DNA of 64,000 nucleotides, from contig JAGZEG010000002.1 in assembly GCA_018368455.1 (NCBI GenBank), positions 210,418-274,417 on the forward strand, read 5' to 3'. Positions within the stretch are counted from its first letter, which is position 1; each line of letters starts with the position of its first letter. Of the stretch, positions 24,499-33,298 are shown piece after piece. The position numbers and the translations under genes were made by a program. This stretch comes from Coriobacteriia bacterium. GTDB lineage: Bacteria; Actinomycetota; Coriobacteriia; Coriobacteriales; UMGS124. The notes under the pieces are model-generated. The model made no database searches. It was not told where the DNA came from and saw only the letters and a list, made by a program, of their open reading frames with translations.

Positions 24499-25805
24499 TG
24501 ACATTGCCCGGTGGCGATAGTCCTCGCAACTGCGGGAGAAGGAGCGCGGCGGGTGGCGCCAAGAGGGGAGGGGGACGCGACAGCCTCCTGTTCGACCAAT
24601 CGGCCCGTCCCGACCCCGCCGATGCCCTGCGCGTAATCTGCTGTGTCGACGACACCGACGACCTGTCAGCGACGACGTCGACCGGTGCAGTCGCCGAGGA
24701 GATCGCTCGTCTGCTGCCCTCCCTCGGCGGGCGCGTCATGCTCGGCATTACACGCCACCAGCTCCTTCTCGCCCCGGGCGTCCCCTATACCTCGCACAAT
24801 TCGGCGATGTGCTTTGAGGCACTGATGCCAAGGAGCTCATACGAGCGGTTCATCCCCCAGGCCGAGAGCATTATCCGCACAATGAGCGTCGAGGGCTCCG
24901 ACCCCGGGATGTGCCTCGTGTGTCGAGATCGCCTGACGTCAGCGATTCCATCCCCCGCGCTTGAAGCGCCAGGGACAGACATGGATGCGATGGACTCCGC
25001 GGCCGCCTGTCCGGCCGAGGGGCCCACCGCCCTGGGCGTCGAAGACTTCTTGGCATTCGGCCAGGCCGCCAAGCGTCGCCCATGCACGAAAGAGGAGGCC
25101 TACGCCATTGCCGCAGCCTCCGACGCCATCCTCCTGCGCGAATACGGAGGGACCGGGGACGGTGTCATCGGCGCCCTTGCCGGGGCCGCCCTGCGCCTCG
25201 CCGGAAACGACGGGCACTTCCGCGGCATGTGGAACCTGGCCGAGCTGTGCGCAACGCCAATCTCCCAGAGCAACGTAGACGGGCGCCAAAAAGGTGCCCA
25301 GGCAGCCGCCCATTCGCACTCCGCCCCCGCCATGACGGGGGCATCGGCAGCAACGCTGCCCGCCCTGCTCGTAATCGAGGCGCTTGAACCCCTCGTCGGA
25401 GGCCCCGTCGACGTCATCGACCGCAGCGGATCGCCGCTGCCGAGAGAGGTGCCCGTCAGCCTCGTCAAGCGCGCAAAGCCCGTCCTCGCCCACTCGAAGC
25501 TCTCATTCATGTGCCGCGTCGAGAATGGGATCGCCTTCCCTCTCGAGAAAGCCGGCCTCGACGACATGGCTGCCTCGAACATCGACGAGCGACTTGGGCT
25601 CGACTGCCCGCTATTCGAGCCCGACAACGACCCGGAAGAGCGAGAAATTCGAACTGGCACCGAAGCTGCGGGGTGCATGGGTTGCCTGCATCGTCGCTGG
25701 ACGGCGAACGGGTTCTCCTGCCTCGCCAAGCCCGGCTCTCACGACGAAGGCCCCTCCCTTGGCGCCCCGAGCCGGCCTGCCGACACCCAAGCGCCCGACT
25801 GGTAA
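24498..25805 (+). CDS. TiaS-like protein (DDT motif, DUF1743-like)
   Basis: The 435-residue protein contains RVICCVDDTDDLSATTSTGAVAEEIA (about 45-70), LLAPGVPYTSHNSAMCFEAL and GGTGDGVIGALAGAALRLAG (about 218-237). These resemble the DDT, RLNPNIPWKTRGN and G-T-R-G-V-I-G-A-L motifs of archaeal TiaS, which puts agmatine on tRNA-Ile2. Bacteria use TilS for that tRNA, so a different amidating or ATP-using role is likely. A Cys cluster near the C-terminus (CMGCLHRRW, then FSCLAK) could bind metal. The start codon overlaps the stop of the Tat binding protein (TAATG), so their synthesis is coupled. Confidence 0.7.
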   Translation: MTLPGGDSPRNCGRRSAAGGAKRGGGRDSLLFDQSARPDPADALRVICCVDDTDDLSATTSTGAVAEEIARLLPSLGGRVMLGITRHQLLLAPGVPYTSHNSAMCFEALMPRSSYERFIPQAESIIRTMSVEGSDPGMCLVCRDRLTSAIPSPALEAPGTDMDAMDSAAACPAEGPTALGVEDFLAFGQAAKRRPCTKEEAYAIAAASDAILLREYGGTGDGVIGALAGAALRLAGNDGHFRGMWNLAELCATPISQSNVDGRQKGAQAAAHSHSAPAMTGASAATLPALLVIEALEPLVGGPVDVIDRSGSPLPREVPVSLVKRAKPVLAHSKLSFMCRVENGIAFPLEKAGLDDMAASNIDERLGLDCPLFEPDNDPEEREIRTGTEAAGCMGCLHRRWTANGFSCLAKPGSHDEGPSLGAPSRPADTQAPDW

Positions 25806-26092
25806 GACGCGCCAATCAAGGTGTATCCCCGATACGACGCGAGTCTATTCCTCATGAGAGAAAATAAGACATTGTATATACAAATTATAATCTCTCTAAC
25901 ATAATTTCTTCTCACCTGTGATTGTTATAAGAAAGGAATGTCTTAACGATCAATTAAGGATCACAAGGCTAACTTTTGGGGATATCAGGGGTCAGAGCGC
26001 GGGGCAAGCTCGCGCATTCCCATCATCGCGGCGCGCCGCCCGCCTTCTCCACACGCGGCACCGGCGCGTCCTACCCCAGAAGGAGGCCCCCC
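25806..26092 (+). promoter_or_regulatory. AT-rich control region of the aldehyde dehydrogenase gene
   Basis: A sharp AT-rich island (25856-25975) in a GC-rich chromosome. It holds the perfect 12-nt palindrome TTGTATATACAA (25872-25883) directly against a TATAAT box (25886-25891). No good -35 box is seen, which suggests an activator-dependent promoter. The transcript would have a 5' leader of nearly 200 nt. Confidence 0.55.
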
Positions 26093-27607
26093 ATGACCGC
26101 ATTCGCATCCAACCCTGTCGCCCAGGCCCTCGTCGACCGCATCCCCGGCAAGCTCTACATCGGCGGCCAGTGGGTCGACGCCTCCGACGGCGCCACGCTC
26201 GACGTGTTCACGCCGGCAACTGGCGCCAAGATCGCCGCAATCGCCGACGCCACACGCGATGACGTCGACCGCGCCGTCGACGTGGCCTGGCAGGCCTTCG
26301 AAACGTGGGGCGCCACGGACAAGGCTGAGCGCGCCCGCATCCTCACCCGCGTCGCCGACGTCATCGAGGAGCACGCCGAGGAACTCGCTCAGATCGAGAC
26401 ATACGACAACGGCAAGCCCATCCGCGAGACGCGTGCCATCGACGTCGCCTTCGCGGCCGATCACTTCCGCTACTTCGCCGGGGCTCTACTCGCCGAGACG
26501 GGCGAGGCCGACGTGCTGCCTGGCAACATGCTCTCGCTCGTGCTGCGCGAGCCCATCGGCGTCGTCGGCCAGATCGTGCCGTGGAACTTCCCGTTCCTCA
26601 TGGCGGCGTGGAAGCTGGCGCCCGTGCTGGCCGCCGGCGACTGCACCGTGCTCAAGCCGTCCTCGACGACGAGCCTCTCCGTGCTCGAACTCGCCCGTCT
26701 CACGCAGGACATCATCCCCGCCGGCGTGTTCAACGTCGTGACGGGCAGGGGCTCGAAGTCCGGCCAGTATCTGCTCGAGAACAAGCGCCTCTCCAAACTC
26801 GCGTTCACCGGCTCCACCGAGGTCGGGCGCACCGTGGCCGAGGCCGCAGCCGACCGGCTCATCCCCGCAACGCTCGAACTGGGCGGCAAGAGCGCCAACA
26901 TCATCTTCCCCGACGCGAAGTGGGACATGGTGCTCGACGGCGTACAGCTCGGCATCCTGTTCAACCAGGGCCAGGTATGCTGCGCCGGCAGCCGCATCTT
27001 CGTGCACGAGGACGTCTACGACAAGTTCATCGAGGACATCGTGCCCGCGTTCCAGAAGGTCAAGGTGGGCTTGCCCTGGGAAGACGACACGCAGATGGGC
27101 TCGCAGATCGACGAGCGCCAGCTCAAGAAGATCCTCGGGTACGTCGACATCGCAGTGCAGGAAGGCGGCCGCGTGCTGACGGGCGGGCATCGCGTCACCG
27201 ACGATGCTCTCGGGGATGGCGCGTTCATGGAACCGACGCTCATCGAGGTGCCGAACAACTCGTGCACCGTGTGCCAGGAGGAGATATTCGGGCCCGTGGC
27301 CGTCGTGCAGAAGTTCAGCTCCGAGGACGAGGTCATCGCTCTGGCCAACGACTCCGAGTACGGCCTGGGCGGCGCCGTGTGGACGCGCGACATCAACCGG
27401 GCGCTGCGCGTGGCCCGCGGCGTGCGCACGGGACGCATGTGGGTCAACACGTACAACCAGATCCCGTCGGGCGCGCCGTTCGGCGGCTACAAGGCGTCGG
27501 GCATCGGGCGCGAGACGCACAAGATGCTGCTCGACAGCTACTCACAGGTGAAGAACGTGATGATCAACCTGAATGAGGAGCCGAGCGGGTTCTACCCGGC
27601 AGAATAA
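26093..27607 (+). CDS. NAD(P)-dependent aldehyde dehydrogenase
   Basis: The 504-residue ALDH-superfamily enzyme oxidises an aldehyde to an acid. Motifs seen are PWNFPFLMAAWKLAPVLAAGDCTVLKPS, FTGSTEVGRTVAEAA, the catalytic Glu in LELGGKSANIIF, the catalytic Cys in GQVCCAGSR, and EEIFGPVAVVQKF. The length is typical. The start is the ATG after AAGGAGG; an upstream in-frame start lies in the leader. The C-terminal FYPAE ending is not informative for substrate. It is monocistronic, with its own AT-rich promoter region and a strong terminator. Confidence 0.93.
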   Translation: MTAFASNPVAQALVDRIPGKLYIGGQWVDASDGATLDVFTPATGAKIAAIADATRDDVDRAVDVAWQAFETWGATDKAERARILTRVADVIEEHAEELAQIETYDNGKPIRETRAIDVAFAADHFRYFAGALLAETGEADVLPGNMLSLVLREPIGVVGQIVPWNFPFLMAAWKLAPVLAAGDCTVLKPSSTTSLSVLELARLTQDIIPAGVFNVVTGRGSKSGQYLLENKRLSKLAFTGSTEVGRTVAEAAADRLIPATLELGGKSANIIFPDAKWDMVLDGVQLGILFNQGQVCCAGSRIFVHEDVYDKFIEDIVPAFQKVKVGLPWEDDTQMGSQIDERQLKKILGYVDIAVQEGGRVLTGGHRVTDDALGDGAFMEPTLIEVPNNSCTVCQEEIFGPVAVVQKFSSEDEVIALANDSEYGLGGAVWTRDINRALRVARGVRTGRMWVNTYNQIPSGAPFGGYKASGIGRETHKMLLDSYSQVKNVMINLNEEPSGFYPAE

Positions 27608-27617
27608 GCGACGAGCC

Positions 27618-27678
27618 AGGGCACGTGACGCGCGGGGTGGCTTCGGGGATCGACTCCGGGGCCACCCCGTGCCCTTTT
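27618..27678 (+). terminator. Terminator of the aldehyde dehydrogenase gene
   Basis: A long stem built from AGGGCAC/GTGCCCT outside and GGGGTGGC/GCCACCCC inside, followed by TTTT. Confidence 0.88.
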
Positions 27679-27711
27679 ATGCAAGCGCCCCATCGCGGAC
27701 GCGGGCCCGCG

Positions 27712-29274
27712 TCACCTGCCGCGCGTCATGTCGATGAGCTCCTGGCGCGAGTGGATATCGAGCTTGCGGTAGATGCTCTTGACGTGCGACTGCACCGTAC
27801 CCATCGATATGCTGAGCAGCTCGGCGATCTTGCGCTGGCTGTTGCCGTCTGCCAGCAGCCCCGCCACGGCCAGCTCGCGCTCCGACAGCCCGAATCGCCC
27901 GAGGCCGTGCGCGCCTTCCGACCCGCCTCGCTCGGCTGCCTCACCCGCAACGCCAGCAACCTCCGCAGTTCCCGCCTCTCCAGAGAGGTGAACGGGGGCA
28001 TCTCCCTCCCCCAGCTCCTCGGCCCCAAACGAATGCCCGAAGAACAGCACGGACGCCACGATGAGCGTGAACGCGACACCGCTCGAGAGGACGGGCACGA
28101 GGCCGGCCGGCTCGATACCCAGCGCGTTGAGCACGAGCGGCACCATGACGTAACCCAGCAGCGACGACACGGCGTCCACCACGACGAACACCGCGCCGAA
28201 CGCGCCCACGATCGACATACGCCCGTCGCGCGCCACGTCGACAAGCACGATCCACAGCAGCAGGTCAAGGCAGGTTCGCCCGATGATCACGACCTGCGAG
28301 CCCAGGTCGTTCGGCCCCCAGCCCGTCCCGGACAGCAGGAGCAGACCCGCAAAGAACACGATGGTCGCCGCAGGCCAGATGCCCTGCAAAGCCGCCCGGC
28401 TCGACGAGCGAAAGAACGTATAGGCAAACAGTAGAGCCGCAAACGCCACGGACAGGGCGTCTTGCGTGCTCATGGCAGGAGCGAGGGGCGCGCCGTTCAC
28501 ATAGCCCGACACGAAGCCGCGCACAACACCGCCCAGGACGAGACAGATCGCAAGTACGGCGATGAGACGGACGGGCAGAGGACGCCGAAAACTCACCGAG
28601 TCAGGAGCGTCCCCCGACGTCAGGGGCACCGCCATCCCGCGCGCGGCTGCGAGCCAGCACACAAGGCTCACCAGCGGCAGGCAAGCATTTACGACGAGCC
28701 CTGCCGGATCGGGAAGGAACATCACCATGCGCGTCGCCAGGCTCACGATGAACGAGCCCAGGGCCACGAGCGCCGCCGTGCGCGAGCGCATCGACACGTA
28801 CCACGCCGCCCACAGATAGGTCAGCAGCACGAACACGACGGCGTAGAGCGTCGTGTCGACCAGGGACACGACGAACCCGAGCGCGCTTCCGAGAGATGCC
28901 AGCACCTCGATAATCTTCAGAGCAGCCTGTGCGCAAAACACGGCGAGCAGGGGCGCGGCGACGCGCGGGCCTGCCGGTCGCGCCCTGCGCGTCGCAAGCG
29001 CGCGACTCCCCACCACGACGAGAAGCGCGCACGCCAAGTAGACGCTATACCATGCGACGGACTCCCCCGTCGTCGCATCGTGTCCCGCCAGGCTGTAGAA
29101 CAGCGCATTGCGGCGCAGCAACGGCCAGTACAGAGCCGCGCCCATAAACGCAGCGACTGCTGCTGCCATACGCATCGGAGCGCGCGCGGACACCGCGGAA
29201 CTCCCGCCGACCACACGCCTCTCGCGGCCCGTGCTATCCGGCTCGTCCACCTCGCCCACGCCCGTTTCCCTCAT
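27712..29274 (-). CDS. Membrane-spanning LuxR-family regulator
   Basis: The 520-residue protein has about 12 hydrophobic helices (about 35-420), a short acidic linker, and a C-terminal LuxR HTH (about 455-515: LSERELAVAGLLADGNSQRKIAELLSISMGTVQSHVKSIYRKL). It has the same architecture as the regulator at 8584-10197 but a clearly different sequence. The start at 29274 has only a modest ribosome site (GGATCAAGG); an in-frame upstream ATG and later ones are possible. It is divergent from a Tat flavoprotein gene, which is its probable target. Confidence 0.85.
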   Translation of the reverse strand: MRETGVGEVDEPDSTGRERRVVGGSSAVSARAPMRMAAAVAAFMGAALYWPLLRRNALFYSLAGHDATTGESVAWYSVYLACALLVVVGSRALATRRARPAGPRVAAPLLAVFCAQAALKIIEVLASLGSALGFVVSLVDTTLYAVVFVLLTYLWAAWYVSMRSRTAALVALGSFIVSLATRMVMFLPDPAGLVVNACLPLVSLVCWLAAARGMAVPLTSGDAPDSVSFRRPLPVRLIAVLAICLVLGGVVRGFVSGYVNGAPLAPAMSTQDALSVAFAALLFAYTFFRSSSRAALQGIWPAATIVFFAGLLLLSGTGWGPNDLGSQVVIIGRTCLDLLLWIVLVDVARDGRMSIVGAFGAVFVVVDAVSSLLGYVMVPLVLNALGIEPAGLVPVLSSGVAFTLIVASVLFFGHSFGAEELGEGDAPVHLSGEAGTAEVAGVAGEAAERGGSEGAHGLGRFGLSERELAVAGLLADGNSQRKIAELLSISMGTVQSHVKSIYRKLDIHSRQELIDMTRGR

Positions 29275-29612
29275 CCTTGATCCCCCGTACAAACTTGGTC
29301 CTGAGCTGGGATAACGAATGCAATACCTTGTTTTATAGCATTGCGGCGACGCGGCGCCTCCCACAAATCCCGCGAATTATGGGGGATGGCGCAACGCCGC
29401 CAGCCTACCGTTGAGATCACGCGGCGAGCCAACGCGGCCTGGGGCCTGACGCCCCGCCCACGAGCAGGCTCCCGCACGCACCACACGCAAGGCGGGCACA
29501 TCGTAAGGGAATGCGCCCGCAGCCTCCCCAGCATCGCATCGGGGGATTACCCGCCAAGACGTGCGGGCGTCCGCGGTGGGGGCGAGGCGCGACACTCGAA
29601 AGGGGTATCACC
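29275..29612. promoter_or_regulatory. Divergent control region of the LuxR gene and the flavoprotein gene
   Basis: A 338-nt non-coding region. An AT-rich patch (29315-29340) contains TATAAA on the minus strand and could be the LuxR promoter. No other clear promoter is seen. A larger frame on the plus strand through this region has no ribosome site. Confidence 0.4.
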
Positions 29613-31274
29613 ATGGCTACGATCACGCGCAGGCAGATGGTCAAGGGTGCGGCACTCGGCGCCGCGACGATGGGCGCGCTCGGCGTTGCCGGCACCGCGC
29701 TGGCCGACGAGGCCGCAAGCTTCGACGAGGAGTACGACGTCGTCGTCCTGGGCATGGGCGCCGCCGGCATGGTCGCCGCCATCGCCGCCTACGAGGAGGG
29801 CGCCAAGGTCCTGCTGTGCGAGAAGGCCCCCGAGGGTGAGATCAGCGGCAACACCCGCTTCGCCGGCCAGAACATCCTGTCCACCGACGATGCCGACGCG
29901 TTCTACGCCTACCTCACCGGCCTCATGGGCAACTACAAGAACTACGACGCCGAGTGCCTGCGCGCATACGCCGACGAGGCCGCGCAGAACTGGGACTGGA
30001 GCGTCAACGTCCTGGGCATCGACCCGGCCAAGGCCTGCCCCGAGGAGGAGTCCGGCATCGGCACGCCCAACCACCCCACGTGGGTCTACAAGGAGGACGC
30101 GTGGCACATGGGCCGCGGCGGCTGGGTGCCGATGTGGAACGAGTTCCCCGAGCTCGAGGGCAACGAGGCGAGCCTGAACATCCTGTTCAACGCCACCGAG
30201 TTTGATATGTCCTACTACAACACGCTCGTCGAGAACGTCCAGAAGCGCTCGGGCGACAACCTGACCGTGTGGTACGCCGCCCCCGGCAAGGAGCTCATCC
30301 AGAACGAGGACGGCTCCATCGCCGGCGTCGTCATCGAGAAGGACGGTGCGGAGGTTCGCGTCGCGGCCAAGGGCGGCGTCTGCATGTGCACGGGCGGCTT
30401 CGAGAGCAACCCGGCCATGATCTCGAGCTTTGCGCAGCTCCCCTATCTGTATCCTCGCGCCGGCGCCTACAACGAGGGCGACGGCATCAAGATGTGCCAG
30501 GGCGTGGGCGCCCAGATGTGGCACATGTCCAACCTCTCCGGCCTGGGCTTCGGCTATCACGCCGAGGGCGCTGCGACGGCCGTGAGCGTGTCCGGCGGCA
30601 AGCGCGGCATCTACGTCGGGCCCGTCGGCGGCCGCTTCATGAACGAGGCGTCCCAGTCGCGTCACGGCCGCGTGAGCTTCGGCGGCGCCTGGAACATGAC
30701 GCCCATGCCCATGCCCGCCTACCTCATCGTTGACGCCGACCACATCGCCGACCCGCTGGCCACCGGCTTCTCCGAGGGCAACGCCGACGAGATCGCCTCG
30801 GGCGCCATCCTGTCCGGCGAGACGATCGAGGAGCTGGCCGAGGCCATCCGCGCCACCGGCAAGGCGCCGAACTTCAACGCTAACGGCGAGCTCGACGACG
30901 CGCTGGCCAAGTACAACGCCCACGTCGAGGCCGGCGAGACCGACGACTTCGGCCGCGAGTGCACCGAGGCCGTGAAGACGGGCCCGTTCTATGCGCTCGA
31001 GCTGTGCCCCACGCTGCTCAACACGCAGGGCGGTGCGCGCCACAACGCCAAGGCGCAGATCCTCGACACGAAGAACATGCCCATCGAGGGCCTGTTCAGC
31101 GGTGGCGAGTTCGGCTCCATCTTCCCCGACATGTACAACGGCGGCGGCAACCTCGGCGAGACGATGATCTTCGGTCGCGTCGCCGGTCGAAACGCCGCCC
31201 TGCGCGCCAAGGGCGAGTTCGAGAGCGCAACCGAGCCCGCCGTCCTCGTTGACGAGGAAGAGGCCGCGAAGTAA
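29613..31274 (+). CDS. Tat-exported FAD-dependent reductase, fumarate reductase/flavocytochrome c type
   Basis: The 553-residue protein has a twin-arginine signal (TRRQMVKGAALGAATMGALG). A Rossmann motif follows (YDVVVLGMGAAGMVAAIAAYEEGAKVLLCEKA) and the C-terminal FAD motif is GLFSGGEFGSIFPDMYNGGGNLGETMIFGRVAGRNAA. There is no haem domain and no FMN-linked domain, so electrons must come from a separate membrane partner. Family members reduce fumarate, urocanate, or host and diet-derived enoates. The substrate cannot be told from sequence. It is divergent from a membrane LuxR gene. RBS AAAGGGG. Synonymous usage is strongly biased to C/G ends, suggesting high expression. Confidence 0.87.
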   Translation: MATITRRQMVKGAALGAATMGALGVAGTALADEAASFDEEYDVVVLGMGAAGMVAAIAAYEEGAKVLLCEKAPEGEISGNTRFAGQNILSTDDADAFYAYLTGLMGNYKNYDAECLRAYADEAAQNWDWSVNVLGIDPAKACPEEESGIGTPNHPTWVYKEDAWHMGRGGWVPMWNEFPELEGNEASLNILFNATEFDMSYYNTLVENVQKRSGDNLTVWYAAPGKELIQNEDGSIAGVVIEKDGAEVRVAAKGGVCMCTGGFESNPAMISSFAQLPYLYPRAGAYNEGDGIKMCQGVGAQMWHMSNLSGLGFGYHAEGAATAVSVSGGKRGIYVGPVGGRFMNEASQSRHGRVSFGGAWNMTPMPMPAYLIVDADHIADPLATGFSEGNADEIASGAILSGETIEELAEAIRATGKAPNFNANGELDDALAKYNAHVEAGETDDFGRECTEAVKTGPFYALELCPTLLNTQGGARHNAKAQILDTKNMPIEGLFSGGEFGSIFPDMYNGGGNLGETMIFGRVAGRNAALRAKGEFESATEPAVLVDEEEAAK

Positions 31275-31308
31275 CCCGCCTTCCCCAGGCGTTCGCACGA
31301 CCCCCTCT

Positions 31309-31386
31309 GGCCGCGCCCCCTTCCTTGCCGCCCCGATACGATTTGGTGTCGCATCGGTTACGACGAGGTCGGGGGCGCGGCCTTTC
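31309..31386 (+). terminator. Terminator of the flavoprotein gene
   Basis: GGCCGCGCCCCC pairs with GGGGGCGCGGCC across a loop of about 50 nt, followed by TTTCT. The long loop makes it less certain than the others. Confidence 0.6.
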
Positions 31387-31401
31387 TCCTAGGAGAAGAC
31401 T

Positions 31402-31485
31402 ATGGTGAGCGCGTTGTTGGCTGCCCTACCCGGATCGATACGGGCGACAGCGCCATCCACGTGTGCAAGGGGGTCGTCTTCATGA
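31402..31485 (+). CDS. 27-codon leader ORF overlapping the cynS start
   Basis: An ATG preceded by AGGAGAAG opens a frame for MVSALLAALPGSIRATAPST plus seven residues, and its TGA overlaps the cynS ATG (ATGA). cynS itself has a poor ribosome site (only a GGGGG run), so ribosomes finishing the leader may reinitiate on cynS. Whether the peptide does anything is unknown. Confidence 0.5.
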   Translation: MVSALLAALPGSIRATAPSTCARGSSS

Positions 31486-31967
31486 GCATGACACCGATGA
31501 ACAACGCCGACTATCTGACCCATCTCCAGCATGGCGAGGAGCTCCAAGCGCTCAAGGACGCCAAGAAGGCCAAGGGCTACACCTGGCAAGAGCTCGCCGA
31601 CAAGGTGGGCGTCAACAAAGTGTGGCTGGCCTCGGCTTTCGACGGACAGCAGTACGTGCCCGAGGAGTATTGCGCCAAGCTCGCCGAGGCCCTGGGCGTG
31701 CCCGAGTCCGCGACGCTGTTCCTCTCCGAGCATCCCTACAAGGGCAACACCGACCCGATCCTCTACCGCCTGCACGAGGTCATCGACACGTACGGGCCAG
31801 CGATCAAGAGCATCATCCACGAGCAGGGTGGCAATGCCATCATGAGCGCCATCGACTTCGGGCTGGACTGCGACGTCATAACCGACGACGAGGGCAACCA
31901 CCGCGTCATCATCAAGCTCGACGGAAAGCTGCTCGCCTACGCGAAGAAGGGGACGTATCCCTGGTAA
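31482..31967 (+). CDS. cynS: Cyanate hydratase (cyanase)
   Basis: The 161-residue enzyme converts cyanate and bicarbonate to ammonia and carbon dioxide. With this start the catalytic residues fall at Arg96, Glu99 and Ser122, exactly the E. coli numbering, which supports the start (YRLHEVIDTYG and NAIMSAIDFG). The N-terminal half is the Xre-like helical domain (GYTWQELADKVGVNKVWLASA). There is no cyanate transporter or carbonic anhydrase gene beside it. A leader ORF overlaps its start. It may supply nitrogen or detoxify cyanate from urea or carbamoyl phosphate. Confidence 0.95.
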   Translation: MSMTPMNNADYLTHLQHGEELQALKDAKKAKGYTWQELADKVGVNKVWLASAFDGQQYVPEEYCAKLAEALGVPESATLFLSEHPYKGNTDPILYRLHEVIDTYGPAIKSIIHEQGGNAIMSAIDFGLDCDVITDDEGNHRVIIKLDGKLLAYAKKGTYPW

Positions 31968-31990
31968 GGGAAGCACCCGTCGATTCGAAG

Positions 31991-32034
31991 GAAGCGCGTC
32001 GCCCCTTCTAGCGGGAGGGCGGCGCGCTTCTTTG
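31991..32034 (+). terminator. Terminator of cynS
   Basis: GAAGCGCG(T)CGCCCCT pairs with AGGGCGGCGCGCTTC, followed by TTTG. Confidence 0.85.
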
Positions 32035-32096
32035 TTTCGAGCCTTTTGCCGGGCGGCTCTAGCAAACCTGCAGAAAAATGGGGCGAGGCTGACCTA

Positions 32097-32242
32097 AAAT
32101 CGAGCTCGTGAATACCTGCGGAGTCGGATAGGGCACATGGCGGCCTCCTGACCCGCAGTTTCTCTAGCAGGTTCATACCGCTGGACACGGAATCCGGCCT
32201 GTCGGGAGAATGCAGGCGTTCACGACCTCGTTTTCTGGCCGC
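32097..32242. repeat. Imperfect palindrome, family GGCCAGRA, locus B
   Basis: The left arm (CGAGCTCGTGAATACCTGCG, from 32101) is inverted relative to CGCCTGCATTCTCC-type sequence and CGTTCACGACCTCG at 32208-32232, and ends in TTTTCTGGCC. It fills most of the 300-nt gap between cynS and the HAD gene. Confidence 0.6.
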
Positions 32243-32346
32243 AATCTCGCCGTCGAGCGACAAAACGCGCGAGCAGGCGAACGCGAAAGGCGCAAACGAG
32301 AGCGAGTTACGAGTCTCATTGGCCCCGGAAAGGCGGTTCATCCCAG

Positions 32347-33009
32347 ATGTCGCTCATGGACTACACGATCGGCCTCGTGTTCTTCGACGTGGACAGCGCG
32401 CTCGTGCGCGGCGTCAGCTCGAGTCGCTATCTGGCGCAAAAGCTGGGCAACCGCAAGCAGATGCTCGAGGCCGAGGCCGCCCTTGAGCGCGAGGAGATCG
32501 ACAAGGCGGAGTTCTACCGCATCGACGCCGCAGCCTGGAAGCGCCACAAGCCCGAAGAGGTGCGCGCCTGGCTCGACGACATGCCGCTCATGGACGGCAT
32601 CGAGGAGGTCACCGACTGGTGCCGCCGTCACGGCCTGGCACCGTACGTCTCATCGCTGGCGTGGAACTTCGTGGGCAACTACCTGGCAGAGCGCTTTGGC
32701 TTCGAGGGATGCTGCGGGCCAGAGCTCGAGGAGCGGGCGGGCATGTTCTCGGGCCGCGTCGCGCACCTGTTTGACGCAGACGACAAGCTCGTCTATGCAC
32801 AAGGGCTGTGCGAGAAGCTCTACATCGAGCCCCGGGCGTGTGCGGCTGTGGGCGACGGGCGTTCCGACCTGCCGCTCTTCGGGTTCGTTGGGTGCCCGAT
32901 CGCCTTCAACGCCAGCAACGTCGTCAAGGCGCAGGCCCGCTTCTCCGCCCGCAGCACCGATCTACGCGACATCCTCCCCTACCTGCAGGAGTGGGAGCGC
33001 GAGCTGTAG
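32347..33009 (+). CDS. HAD-superfamily phosphatase, SerB-like
   Basis: The 220-residue protein has HAD motif I FFDVDSALVRG (about 12-22; both Asp present, Ser in the next position), a helical cap, and motifs III/IV AVGDGRSDLPLFGFVG (about 172-187). This layout is that of phosphoserine-phosphatase-like enzymes, which dephosphorylate small metabolites. The ribosome site is weak (GGAAAGG 17 nt upstream), so a start at codon 4 is also possible. It is apparently monocistronic. Confidence 0.8.
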   Translation: MSLMDYTIGLVFFDVDSALVRGVSSSRYLAQKLGNRKQMLEAEAALEREEIDKAEFYRIDAAAWKRHKPEEVRAWLDDMPLMDGIEEVTDWCRRHGLAPYVSSLAWNFVGNYLAERFGFEGCCGPELEERAGMFSGRVAHLFDADDKLVYAQGLCEKLYIEPRACAAVGDGRSDLPLFGFVGCPIAFNASNVVKAQARFSARSTDLRDILPYLQEWEREL

Positions 33010-33039
33010 AGGGGAGCGCCGGCGTCCGCAGGGGCCATC

Positions 33040-33290
33040 CCCGCAAAGCGACCCCTGCCGCCCGGCCCTAAGAGGCCCGCTCGGCAGTGACCGCCCATCC
33101 TGCAGGGCCCGGCCATCCCGCGAGGCCGCCCGACAAGGTCGCTCTCCCGGCAGGCCCGCTCGGCAGGGGCCGCCTACCCCGCAAGGCCCGCCCATCCTGC
33201 AGGCCCGACCATCCCGCAAGGCCGCCCGACCCGCAGGGGCCGCCCACCCGGCAGGACCCGGCCGTCCTGCAAGGCCGCCCGACAAGGTCA
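33040..33290. repeat. GC-rich degenerate tandem repeat tract
   Basis: About 250 nt composed of imperfect units such as CCATCCCGCAAGGCCGCCCG and CGGCAGGGGCCGCC. A 16-nt block (AGGCCGCCCGACAAGG) recurs exactly near 33120 and 33272. Open frames through it have no start signal and are repetitive. No CRISPR-like spacing. Confidence 0.75.
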
Positions 33291-33298
33291 GCTTTTTC

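Noticed and set aside
29547..31298. 583-codon frame antisense to the Tat flavoprotein
   Set aside because: Shadow of the strongly codon-biased reductase gene.
33040..33290. CRISPR array
   Set aside because: Units are degenerate, contiguous and GC-rich, with no constant repeat/spacer pattern and no cas genes.
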